In this document: positions 18,341 through 26,732 of the stretch, one piece after another
How the letters are laid out: every line of letters starts with the position of its first letter
Position numbering within the stretch: the first letter of the stretch is position 1
NCBI RefSeq assembly: GCF_004345565.1
Contig: NZ_SLWA01000001.1
Coordinates: 219,892-283,891, forward strand
DNA length: 64,000 nucleotides
Source: Flavobacterium circumlabens
GTDB taxonomy: Bacteria > Bacteroidota > Bacteroidia > Flavobacteriales > Flavobacteriaceae
Direction of reading: 5' to 3'
Notes under the pieces: generated by a model
What the model saw: the letters and a program-made list of their open reading frames with translations, nothing else
Told to the model about the DNA's origin: nothing
The model's database searches: none
Position numbers and translations under genes: made by a program

Positions 18341-18348
18341 CAAATATA
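18341..18348 (-). promoter_or_regulatory. Putative rplU promoter (-7 element)
   Basis: TATATTTG on the minus strand fits TAnnTTTG. An ATTG lies 18 bp further upstream as a possible -33. Confidence 0.5.
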
Positions 18349-18574
18349 CAATTAATAATTTACTGTGCAATCTCTTATTTCAAAAATATTTTTATCTTCC
18401 TAAAGGCTGTCTGTCAGGGCATTTTATTACTGCGTATTTCATTTTTATAAGTAAAATAGTATAAAATTTTAAAGCAATTATTATTTAGTAATAAAAAAAA
18501 AGGTATTTTTGATGTAACTAATATTAACTCTTAGCTACCTATTAACTATTAGGTAATTAAAATTATTAATCTTT

Positions 18575-19897
18575 ATGAAAAATTCGATAATGATGTTAAG
18601 CGCTGCACTAATGCTCGGCGGAGTAGCTCATGCCCAAAAAGTAGCTTTTGAAGAATACAATTTAGATAACGGCATGCACGTTATTCTGCACAACGACCCT
18701 TCTGCTCCGGTAGTTATTACTTCTGTTATGTATCATGTAGGATCAAAAGATGAGCGTCCTGACCGAACGGGTTTTGCGCACTTCTTTGAACATTTATTAT
18801 TTGAAGGAACTGAAAATATAAAACGTGGCGAATGGATGAAAATCGTTACGGCAAATGGCGGTGTAAACAATGCCAACACTTCTGACGACAGAACGTATTA
18901 TTACGAAGTCTTCCCTTCCAATAGCCTCGAATTAGGTTTATGGCTGGAATCGGAGCGATTGATGCATCCTATAATCAACAAAATTGGTGTTGAGACACAA
19001 AATGAAGTCGTAAAAGAAGAAAAAAGAATGCGTTACGACAATCAGCCATACGGAAATATTCTTCCGGAAGTAAAGAAAAACATGTTCAAAAACCATCCGT
19101 ATCGCTGGACAACAATTGGTTCCATGAAAGATCTGGATGCTGCAACCCTTGAAGAGTTTCAGGCATTTAATAAAAAATTCTACACACCGAACAATGCCGT
19201 TCTGGTTGTTGCCGGAGATTTTGACAAGAGCAAAACCAAAGAATGGATTCAGAAATATTTCGGTCCGATTCCAAAAGGAGAAGAAGTAAAAAAACAAACC
19301 TTTACAGAAGCACCTATTACCGAAACCATAAAAGCAACTTACGAGGATCCGAACATCCAGATCCCAATGGTGGTGGCCGCTTACAGAACACCATCAATGA
19401 AAACAAGAGACGCCAGAGTTTTAGATTTAATCTCTTCTTATTTAAGTGACGGAAAAAGCTCGAAATTGTACAAGAAAATCGTTGATGATAAAAAAATGGC
19501 CCTTCAAATTGGTGCAGTAGGTTTTAGCCAGGAAGATTACGGAATGTATATTTTGTATGGTTTACCAATGGGAACTCACACGACGGCAGATATCTTAAAA
19601 GAAATGGACGAAGAGATTGTAAAAATCCAAACCGATTTGATTTCTGAAAAAGATTATGAAAAACTACAAAACAAATTCGATAATAATTTTGTCAATGCAA
19701 ATGCAAGCGTTGAAGGAATTGCTGAAAATTTAGCCTCTTTTTATTTACTTTATGGAGACGTAAATCTTATTAATACTGAAATCGACCTCTATCACTCTAT
19801 AACAAGAGAAGAAATCAGAGAAGTTGCCAAAAAGTATTTAAACCCAAATCAGCGTTTAATTTTAGATTATGTTCCTTCAAAAAAAGTTGAAAACTAA
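18575..19897 (+). CDS. M16 family zinc peptidase (catalytic)
   Basis: A 440-residue M16B (pitrilysin/processing-peptidase-like) protein with a signal peptide (1-20, ending AHA). The inverted zinc motif is complete: H69-F-F-E72-H73, followed by the third ligand in EVVKEEKRMR. Two tandem M16 half-domains are visible. Family members cut short peptides in a closed chamber and often act as heterodimers. The next gene (12 bp on) codes for a second M16 protein lacking the zinc motif, so the two probably pair in the periplasm. Confidence 0.93.
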   Translation: MKNSIMMLSAALMLGGVAHAQKVAFEEYNLDNGMHVILHNDPSAPVVITSVMYHVGSKDERPDRTGFAHFFEHLLFEGTENIKRGEWMKIVTANGGVNNANTSDDRTYYYEVFPSNSLELGLWLESERLMHPIINKIGVETQNEVVKEEKRMRYDNQPYGNILPEVKKNMFKNHPYRWTTIGSMKDLDAATLEEFQAFNKKFYTPNNAVLVVAGDFDKSKTKEWIQKYFGPIPKGEEVKKQTFTEAPITETIKATYEDPNIQIPMVVAAYRTPSMKTRDARVLDLISSYLSDGKSSKLYKKIVDDKKMALQIGAVGFSQEDYGMYILYGLPMGTHTTADILKEMDEEIVKIQTDLISEKDYEKLQNKFDNNFVNANASVEGIAENLASFYLLYGDVNLINTEIDLYHSITREEIREVAKKYLNPNQRLILDYVPSKKVEN

Positions 19898-19909
19898 GAA
19901 AATCGAATC

Positions 19910-21958
19910 ATGAAAAAAATACATACCGTTTTAATCCTTTTATTCCTAACTGGAATTATGCAAGCACAAGATCGTCCACAGCCAAAACCCGGAAACTCAC
20001 CAGTTGTCAATATCAAAAAACCACAAACTTTTGTTTTGGCAAACGGCATGAAAGTTTTGGTAGTTGAAAACCATAAATTACCAAGAGTTAGTTTCAACCT
20101 TACCTTAGACAATGCCCCATTTACTGAAGGAAATAAAAAAGGTGTTGATGAACTAACCAGCAGTTTAATCGGAAATGGCACGAAAAAAACCACCAAACAA
20201 GCCTTCAATGAAGAAATTGATTTTTATGGTGCAAACATCAACTTTAGTTCCAGCGGTGCTTCTGCCAGCTCCCTTTCAAAATATTCAGGGCGTGTTTTAG
20301 AACTTTTAGCCGAAGGTGCTTTACAGCCTAATTTTACACAAACAGAATTCGACAAGGAAAAAGCAAAATTATCAGAAGGACTTAAGGCAGAGGAAAAAAG
20401 CGTTCCTGCGATTGCAAATCGCGTTGTAGACGTTCTGGCCTTTGGAAAAAACCATCCTGCAGGGGAATATATTTCTGAAGAAACCTTAAAAAATGTAACT
20501 CTTGCTGATGTTCAGGCTAATTATGCTACTTATTTTGTGCCTGAAAACGCGTATCTGGTTATAATTGGTGATGTTAAGTTCAAAGAAACCAAAGCAACTG
20601 TCGAAAAACTTTTCGGCGGATGGAAAAAGCAAGCTACTCCAAAAAACACATATCCAAATCCGGAAAACGTTTCAAAACTTCAAATTGATTTTGTTGATGT
20701 TCCGAATGCCGTTCAGTCAGAGATTTCATTGGTGAATACTGTGAACTTAAAAATGAGCGATCCTGATTTTTTCTCTGCCGTAATTGCAAACCAAATTCTC
20801 GGAGGTGATTTCAACAGTTACCTGAATATGAATTTACGCGAACAACACGCCTGGACTTACGGAGCAAGCTCAAACATTGGAGCCGGAAAGTACACCACTA
20901 AATTCAGAGCTTCATCTGCTGTAAGAAATGCCGTTACGGATAGCGCTGTAGTTGAATTTGTAAAAGAAATAAAAAGAATCAGAACTGAAAAAGTCGCTGA
21001 GGATGTTCTGAAAAATGTAAAAGCAGGTTACATTGGAAGATTTGTAATGCAGGTTGAAAAACCGCAAACAGTTGCCCGTTATGCCTTAAACATTGAGACG
21101 GAAAAACTTCCTGCCGATTTCTACGAAAAATATATTCAGACTATAAACAGTGTAACTGCAGACGATATTTACCGTGTAGCCAACAAATATTTTCTGTTGG
21201 ATAATATGCGTATCGTAATTGCCGGAAAAGGCTCTGAAGTAATTGCCGGCTTAGAAAAACTTCAGATTCCCATTTTCTATTTTGACAAATACGGAAATCC
21301 AATTGAAAAACCGGTTACCAAAAAAGAAGCTCCTGCAGGAATTACAGCAAAAACGGTTTTCGACAATTATATCAAAGCAATTGGTGGCGAAAAAGCAGTT
21401 TCCGCAGCCAAAACACTGGCTATGACTGGTACAACAACAATCCCGCAAGCTCCTTCTCCGTTGAGTTTTACTTCTAAATTAGACTCTAATGGAAAAATGA
21501 TGATTTCGCTTAATATGGGAAGCATGCCCTTAATGAAACAAGTCGTAAACGAAAAAGGTGCTTATATCGAACAACAAGGACAACGTAAAAACTTAGAAGG
21601 TGATGATTTAGCCGAAATGAAAGCAAGCGCTACTCCTTTTGAAGAATTACGCCTAAGTAAAAGAACGGATCTAAAAGTTGACGCAATAGAATCTATAAAT
21701 GGTCATGATGCTTATTCCATAAAAGACGGCAAAACCGTTTATTATTATGATGTAAAATCAGGCCTGAAGGTTGCCAAACTTAAAGTAAAAGAACAAAGCG
21801 GACAATCTACTACGCAAACTACCTATTTCAATGATTATAAAGACGTAAAAGGAGTAAAAGTTCCTTTCAATATAATTCAGAATGCAGGCTTTGAGTTAGA
21901 CATCAAAATGTCGGACATCAAAATCAACGAAGGAGTTTCGGAAGCAGATTTTCTTTAA
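19910..21958 (+). CDS. M16 family protein without zinc motif, with LolA-like C-terminal domain
   Basis: A 682-residue secreted protein (signal peptide 1-19, ending in MQA). Residues about 35-450 are the two M16 half-domains, but at the place of HxxEH the sequence reads KKGVDELTSSL, so it should be non-catalytic. The substrate-side motif HAWTYGASS is kept. Residues about 455-682 are an added domain not present in the usual M16B proteins; its beta-rich pattern (KTVYYYDVKSGLKVAKLKV, TTYFNDYKDVKGVKVPF) recalls LolA/LppX-like lipid-binding folds, an inference. It follows the catalytic partner by 12 bp and ends before a strong terminator. Confidence 0.9.
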   Translation: MKKIHTVLILLFLTGIMQAQDRPQPKPGNSPVVNIKKPQTFVLANGMKVLVVENHKLPRVSFNLTLDNAPFTEGNKKGVDELTSSLIGNGTKKTTKQAFNEEIDFYGANINFSSSGASASSLSKYSGRVLELLAEGALQPNFTQTEFDKEKAKLSEGLKAEEKSVPAIANRVVDVLAFGKNHPAGEYISEETLKNVTLADVQANYATYFVPENAYLVIIGDVKFKETKATVEKLFGGWKKQATPKNTYPNPENVSKLQIDFVDVPNAVQSEISLVNTVNLKMSDPDFFSAVIANQILGGDFNSYLNMNLREQHAWTYGASSNIGAGKYTTKFRASSAVRNAVTDSAVVEFVKEIKRIRTEKVAEDVLKNVKAGYIGRFVMQVEKPQTVARYALNIETEKLPADFYEKYIQTINSVTADDIYRVANKYFLLDNMRIVIAGKGSEVIAGLEKLQIPIFYFDKYGNPIEKPVTKKEAPAGITAKTVFDNYIKAIGGEKAVSAAKTLAMTGTTTIPQAPSPLSFTSKLDSNGKMMISLNMGSMPLMKQVVNEKGAYIEQQGQRKNLEGDDLAEMKASATPFEELRLSKRTDLKVDAIESINGHDAYSIKDGKTVYYYDVKSGLKVAKLKVKEQSGQSTTQTTYFNDYKDVKGVKVPFNIIQNAGFELDIKMSDIKINEGVSEADFL

Positions 21959-22001
21959 GAAAGTTACTGAGATACTGAGTCTCTAAGGTGCTAAGAATTT
22001 T

Positions 22002-22044
22002 AAAAGCTTTGTCAGAGTTCAAAACTTTGGCAAAGCTTTTTTTT
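22002..22044 (+). terminator. Terminator after the M16 pair
   Basis: AAAGCTTTGTCAGAGTT pairs with AACTTTGGCAAAGCTTT (two mismatches) around CAA and is followed by eight T. Confidence 0.8.
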
Positions 22045-22055
22045 ATATATTTTTT

Positions 22056-22120
22056 GTCACGCTGAGCGAAGTCGAAGCGCCGTTCCAATTAGTGAGCGCT
22101 TCGACTTCGCTCAGCGTAAC
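22056..22120. repeat. Long inverted repeat, GCTGAGCGAAGTCGAAGC family
   Basis: Arms at 22056-22080 and 22096-22120 are near-perfect reverse complements (core GCTGAGCGAAGTCGAAGCGC) with a 15-bp spacer. It lies between convergent genes, after the M16 terminator. Relatives are at 32045-32108 (pair) and 6519-6542 (single arm). Confidence 0.85.
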
Positions 22121-22130
22121 ATTAAAATAT

Positions 22131-22997
22131 TTATTTTTTTGCGGACAAATACACTCCGATTAAGATAATAAAGGCTCCGAAGAATTGTATTGGCGTGAGC
22201 ATTTCATTATCTAATAATCCCCAGAAGAAGGCTACGATCGGAATCAGATAGGTTACCGATGTTGCAAACACAGGTGATGACATTTGTATTAATTTAAAGA
22301 AAATAACATTTGCAATTCCTGTTCCTAAAACTCCTAAAATCAGCACAAACAAAATCGAATGCTGTGTAACTTCTAAATTTATTCTCTGTGTAATATCTGT
22401 TGTACTTAAAATAAGCAAAGCCGGTAAAAGCAAAACAGCGAAATTTCCGGTTGTTATGCTTAATGAATTTAAATCGGATAAATATTTCTTAATCAAATTG
22501 ACATTCAAAGCATAACAAATCGTTGCGATTACGACTAAAATTACATAGTAATAGTTTTGACCGGGATGTGTGGAAGCGCCACTCAAAACCAGCAGTAAAC
22601 AACCTATTAAGCCAATAAAAACTCCCAGAATCTGTCTTTTCTGAAATTGGATTCCAAAAGCAATTGTCCCTAAAACCAATGTATTTAAGGGCGTAAGTGA
22701 ATTTAAAATGGCTACTATGGAACTATCTACTTCCGTTTCTGCAATAGCAAAAAGATAGGCTGGCATAAAGGTTCCGAAAAGAGAGGTTAAAGCAATAAAT
22801 TTCCATTGCTGACGCGAAATCTTCTTTAGACTATTAAATCCAACGATAAGCAAAAAAAGAGAAGCGAAAATAATCCGGAACGAACCAACCTGAATCGCCG
22901 TTAATCCTACCAATCCCCTTTTAATTAAGATAAAAGAGCTTCCCCAAATTAGTGAAAGCACAAACAAGTAAATCCACTTTAACTGTTTTGTATCCAT
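22131..22997 (-). CDS. EamA family (DMT superfamily) transporter
   Basis: A 288-residue inner-membrane protein with ten hydrophobic segments in two EamA repeats, each about five helices. The front motif LSLIWGSSFILIKRGL is typical of the drug/metabolite transporter superfamily. Substrates of this family range from amino acids to nucleotide-like compounds and cannot be told here. The start at 22997 (MDTKQLKW) is preferred over 23018, since seven extra residues add nothing recognisable. It is divergent from the HMA lipoprotein gene. Confidence 0.88.
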   Translation of the reverse strand: MDTKQLKWIYLFVLSLIWGSSFILIKRGLVGLTAIQVGSFRIIFASLFLLIVGFNSLKKISRQQWKFIALTSLFGTFMPAYLFAIAETEVDSSIVAILNSLTPLNTLVLGTIAFGIQFQKRQILGVFIGLIGCLLLVLSGASTHPGQNYYYVILVVIATICYALNVNLIKKYLSDLNSLSITTGNFAVLLLPALLILSTTDITQRINLEVTQHSILFVLILGVLGTGIANVIFFKLIQMSSPVFATSVTYLIPIVAFFWGLLDNEMLTPIQFFGAFIILIGVYLSAKK

Positions 22998-23057
22998 AAA
23001 ACATATTTTAGACTGCAAATTTGTACTATTTTTATGAACTGACCTTCCGTTTTTTAT

Positions 23058-23065
23058 TAATTTTG
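23058..23065 (+). promoter_or_regulatory. Putative promoter of the HMA lipoprotein gene
   Basis: TAATTTTG fits TAnnTTTG and lies 34 bp before the start codon. Confidence 0.45.
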
Positions 23066-23099
23066 CAGGAAAGTTAATAGCAACTTAAAATCATATATA

Positions 23100-23477
23100 A
23101 TGAAATTTACAAAAGTCATAACTGCCGCGGCAATTGCAGCTTTAGTGTTAGCCGGATGCAAAAAAACAGAATCTGAAAAAATAATACCAAACACAGCTGA
23201 AGTAAAAAAAGCTAAAGAACCTGTAGTAATCGCTCCCGAAAATCTGCAGACTGCAAGTTTTACTATCGAAGGAATGACCTGTGCTGTTGGATGTGCAAAA
23301 ACAATAGAAGAAGAATTATCCAATCTGGAAGGAGTTGAAAAAGCAGCTGTTGATTTTGACAAAAAAACAGCCACTGTAACTTTTGACAAAACCATTCAAA
23401 ACCCTGAAAACCTAACAAAAATTGTTCAGGAGACCGGAGACGGAAAGACCTACAAAGTTTCGAATATGAAATCATAA
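23100..23477 (+). CDS. Heavy-metal-associated (HMA) domain lipoprotein
   Basis: A 125-residue protein. The N-terminus ends in a lipobox (VLAGC, Cys20), so it should be lipid-anchored. After a Lys/Glu-rich linker comes one HMA (Atx1-like) ferredoxin fold (about 52-120), with ASFTIEGMTC, then VDFDKKTATVTFD. The metal motif reads GMTCAVGCAKTIEEEL, that is CxxxC in place of the usual CxxC. It probably binds copper or a similar soft metal outside the cytoplasm. It stands alone between a divergent EamA transporter and its own terminator. Confidence 0.88.
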   Translation: MKFTKVITAAAIAALVLAGCKKTESEKIIPNTAEVKKAKEPVVIAPENLQTASFTIEGMTCAVGCAKTIEEELSNLEGVEKAAVDFDKKTATVTFDKTIQNPENLTKIVQETGDGKTYKVSNMKS

Positions 23478-23494
23478 TCAAAACCATTTTACAT

Positions 23495-23527
23495 AAAAAA
23501 AGCGTCCGCATTTGGACGCTTTTTTTA
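23495..23527 (+). terminator. Terminator after the HMA gene
   Basis: AAAAGCGTCC pairs with GGACGCTTTT around a 6-base loop and is followed by a T run. Confidence 0.9.
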
Positions 23528-23673
23528 TGCCCTATTTTTAAAAGACAGAATAGCCGGGTCCCGGATCAATTATCAAAACAGAAAATTATACTTTAAACTG
23601 AATTTTCATCATAAAAAATAAAACAATCCCAACCGATTGTTTCTATATTTGTTTTAAAATCAAACCTTTTTCT

Positions 23674-26109
23674 ATGAAAAGACTTCTACATTTTATCTTT
23701 TACATTTTCTGTTTAAATTTTACGTATGCTCAGGACAGCTGGCAACCTATGAATACCAACGACCTGAACCGTAATGCTTTTTTAAAGGCTTCAAAAACAC
23801 ATTTGGCAATAGGCAAAAACAAGCTGTCTTACGTTGCCTATAAAGATGATTGGGCTGATGGAAAAGGTACGGTGCAGAAATTTAACGGAGTATCCTGGGA
23901 GCTGGTTGGAATACAAGGATTTTCTCCGGGAAGTGTAGATGATATTTCAATTGCCGTGGATCAGAATAATATTCCATACGTTGCTTACAAAAATAACTTA
24001 AATTCTAAAATTATTGTTCAGAAATTTAACGGAACTAACTGGATACCAGTTGGCAACGAAGGTTTTTCTATTGGATCAGCAGAATACATTTCTATTGTTA
24101 TAGACAACAATAATGTCCCTTACGTAATATACAGTGGCAAAAAAACAACCGATTATACCAACAAACTTACCGTACAAAAATACAATGGCAGCGATTGGGA
24201 GCTGGTAGGTTTAGCCCGATTTTCTGAAGGTAGCGGCGACAACTACAGTAGTTCAATTGCCATAGATAATAATAATATACCTTACATAGCATATAACAAT
24301 AGCGGGGCCGTCGGCGGATATAAAAGTATTGTTCAGAAATTTAACGGTAGTTCTTGGGAAATATTAGGAAGTTCCGGATTTTCAGAAGGTGTTGCCGGTG
24401 ATGTCTCGCTGGCTATAGACAGTAATAATACTCCTTACGTTTCCTATTTAGATGTTGAAAATTCATATGGCAGCACGGTTCAGAAGTTTAATGGGAAATC
24501 ATGGGAGCTAGTAGGGAAAGCAGGATTCTCTAATGGACAGGCCTCACCTGTTATTAAAATAGACAAAAACAATATACCATATGTTGCCTATAAAGACTAC
24601 GCAAATTCTTCTAAAATTACAATTCAAAAATTTAATGGGACCAACTGGAATCCTGTTGGTCCATTAGGATTTTCCTATGGATCAGTAGAAAATATTTCAA
24701 TGGCCTTAGACGATAATAATGTACCTTATGTAGTATACAAAGATGCAGGAAAGAATGACAACAGAACTGTAAGGAAATTTAATGGTATAAACTGGGAGGA
24801 AGTTGGACCGAGAGGAATTTCTGAAGAAGGGCCTCTTGTAGAAATTATTTCAAGCGCGATAGACCACAATAATGTTACTTATGTCGCCTATTCGGACCAA
24901 AAAAAATTAGAGAAATGTACGGTTCAGAAATACAATGGGAAAACCTGGGAAATTGTTGGAAAAGCCGGCTTTTCTATCGGGCAGGTTAATCTTATTTCTA
25001 TAGCCATTGACAACAATAATATACCATATGTTGCTTATAAAGAAGGCACATCTTACTCCAATGGAAAATGCACGGTTCAGAAATTTAACGGTACCTCATG
25101 GGAACTATTAGATACTGCTGGATTTTCACCGGAGCTTGCCGGAAATTTAAATATCGCTATTGACCATAACAACATACCTTATGTTGCTTACACGCAATTT
25201 AAAAGTGCAGGTCTTTATGATGCGGTGGTTCAAAAATATAACGGTAAAAACTGGGTACCTGTTGGAACTTTGGGGTATTCATCCGGATCTTATTCTGATA
25301 CATTTGTAAGTTCTATTGCTATTGATAACAACAACGTACCTTATGTCTGTTATAAGGATAGCGAGAATTTTGAGAACCTTGGCTCAATTAAGAAATTCAA
25401 AGACAACGCATGGGTAACGGTGGGCTCAGGAAAAAATTATAACTTTCCCGGAATACTTGCAATCGATTCTAATGATACTCCATATATATTGCATGCTTCC
25501 AGTTATTTGAGTGAATGGAATACCATTCAAAAATTTAATGGAGCATCCTGGGAAATAGTAGGAGACGCAGGGTTTTGTAAAGGCGAAGAAAAATCTATAG
25601 CCATAGACCACAATAATGCCCCTTATATATTCTATTGTGATCAGGGGAATAACAGCAAGAAAAGTACCGTTCGGAAATTTAACGGGACATCCTGGGAACT
25701 GGTAGGCACAGCTGAGTTTTCTCAAAATCCAATATACAGACCTCTGATAGTAGTCAATAATAAAAATGTTCCAATAGTTGTTTATAGCAGTAATAACAAC
25801 AATAATAACAGCAGCAACAGTGTGTATGCAAAGTATTTTGGCTCTTCAAACACTTTGAATACTGCTATCCCCACAAAATCATCTGCACAAAAAATAAATC
25901 TGTTTCCTAATCCGGTCAAAAATAAATTTTCTGTTTCGGGAGAGGAAACTGTCCTTGCATTAGAAATATTTGATTTGTTGGGCAGATCTGTCTATAAATC
26001 ATTCCTGACTGATGACACTTACAACATTGAGTCTTTAGTGAAAGGAATTTACGTAGTTAAAATACAAACAGAAAAAGGATCTTACGGAATGAAAATAATT
26101 AAAGAATAA
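23674..26109 (+). CDS. Secreted 14-repeat protein with T9SS type A sorting domain
   Basis: An 811-residue protein with a signal peptide (1-19, ending YAQ). It then has 14 repeats of about 50 residues. Each has a strand near DNNNIPYVAYKD and a strand near TVQKFNGTSWELVG, with GFSxGS in between. I count 14 PYVAY-type and 13 KFNG-type strands. A tandem set of beta blades such as two seven-bladed propellers is a plausible fold, but this is inference. The last 75 residues are a T9SS type A C-terminal signal (LFPNPVKNKFSV, then VKGIYVVKIQTEKGSYGMKIIKE), so it should be secreted to the cell surface by the system that porU and porV belong to. It is not in an operon. Confidence 0.88.
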   Translation: MKRLLHFIFYIFCLNFTYAQDSWQPMNTNDLNRNAFLKASKTHLAIGKNKLSYVAYKDDWADGKGTVQKFNGVSWELVGIQGFSPGSVDDISIAVDQNNIPYVAYKNNLNSKIIVQKFNGTNWIPVGNEGFSIGSAEYISIVIDNNNVPYVIYSGKKTTDYTNKLTVQKYNGSDWELVGLARFSEGSGDNYSSSIAIDNNNIPYIAYNNSGAVGGYKSIVQKFNGSSWEILGSSGFSEGVAGDVSLAIDSNNTPYVSYLDVENSYGSTVQKFNGKSWELVGKAGFSNGQASPVIKIDKNNIPYVAYKDYANSSKITIQKFNGTNWNPVGPLGFSYGSVENISMALDDNNVPYVVYKDAGKNDNRTVRKFNGINWEEVGPRGISEEGPLVEIISSAIDHNNVTYVAYSDQKKLEKCTVQKYNGKTWEIVGKAGFSIGQVNLISIAIDNNNIPYVAYKEGTSYSNGKCTVQKFNGTSWELLDTAGFSPELAGNLNIAIDHNNIPYVAYTQFKSAGLYDAVVQKYNGKNWVPVGTLGYSSGSYSDTFVSSIAIDNNNVPYVCYKDSENFENLGSIKKFKDNAWVTVGSGKNYNFPGILAIDSNDTPYILHASSYLSEWNTIQKFNGASWEIVGDAGFCKGEEKSIAIDHNNAPYIFYCDQGNNSKKSTVRKFNGTSWELVGTAEFSQNPIYRPLIVVNNKNVPIVVYSSNNNNNNSSNSVYAKYFGSSNTLNTAIPTKSSAQKINLFPNPVKNKFSVSGEETVLALEIFDLLGRSVYKSFLTDDTYNIESLVKGIYVVKIQTEKGSYGMKIIKE

Positions 26110-26126
26110 TTTTCTTTATACTGCTA

Positions 26127-26164
26127 AAAAAAAGCATTCATCTTGCGGTGAATGCTTTTTCTTT
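26127..26164. terminator. Bidirectional terminator
   Basis: AAAAGCATTCATC pairs with GTGAATGCTTTTT around a short loop with A and T tracts on either side. It serves both the T9SS cargo gene and gldD, which converge here. Confidence 0.85.
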
Positions 26165-26170
26165 TAAATA

Positions 26171-26731
26171 TTATTTCCACTTCAGGGTTTCCATCAGTTG
26201 TCGCATGTCATTTTTAATATAACTCGCGGCCGGCATAATAGAATCAAAATTAGGCTTGGCATAAAAATAAACCGATCCCGTTATAAAATGTTTTGTACTG
26301 TCTGTCACATAAAATTGTGAGTTGGTAGCAGCGTTTCCATCGACCTGATAAAACATTCCGTACACTTTTTTTTCGGGGTTTAAATACGGCTGTTCTAAAA
26401 TATCATCTGCTTTTATAACATGTTCGTAAGTTAACTTCTGCGCATCTTTTAATAATTTCTCAATATTATTATTGACCGGTTTATACGTTAGGTATATAGT
26501 CGCTTTCATTTTCGGATACGTAATTGCAAATCCACAATTCTTTTCTCCTTTTATTACAGCGCCTTCATTCATTTCAAAAGTAAACGGACAATTATTTTCA
26601 AAATTCACATATTTAGCTTCCGGATAATCTAAACGCAAGTAACTGGACGGCTTAGGTAATACCTCATTTTTGCAACTTATAATTGTAAAAATCAGTAAAA
26701 TTGTCAATGTTGAAATTATTTTTTTAAGCAT
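26171..26731 (-). CDS. gldD: Gliding motility lipoprotein GldD
   Basis: A 186-residue lipoprotein, with lipobox FTIISC (Cys20) at the end of its signal. It matches GldD by length, by the opening PKPSSYLRLDYPEAKY, and by NCPFTFEMNE. GldD is required for flavobacterial gliding and for T9SS function, though its exact activity is not known. The gene begins 1 bp after the gldE stop, so the two are translationally linked, as in other flavobacteria. Confidence 0.94.
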   Translation of the reverse strand: MLKKIISTLTILLIFTIISCKNEVLPKPSSYLRLDYPEAKYVNFENNCPFTFEMNEGAVIKGEKNCGFAITYPKMKATIYLTYKPVNNNIEKLLKDAQKLTYEHVIKADDILEQPYLNPEKKVYGMFYQVDGNAATNSQFYVTDSTKHFITGSVYFYAKPNFDSIMPAASYIKNDMRQLMETLKWK

Positions 26732-26732
26732 T

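Noticed and set aside
23674..26109. The repeated DNA of the T9SS cargo gene as a CRISPR or tandem repeat locus.
   Set aside because: The repeats are in one open reading frame, differ in length and sequence, and encode a regular protein pattern.
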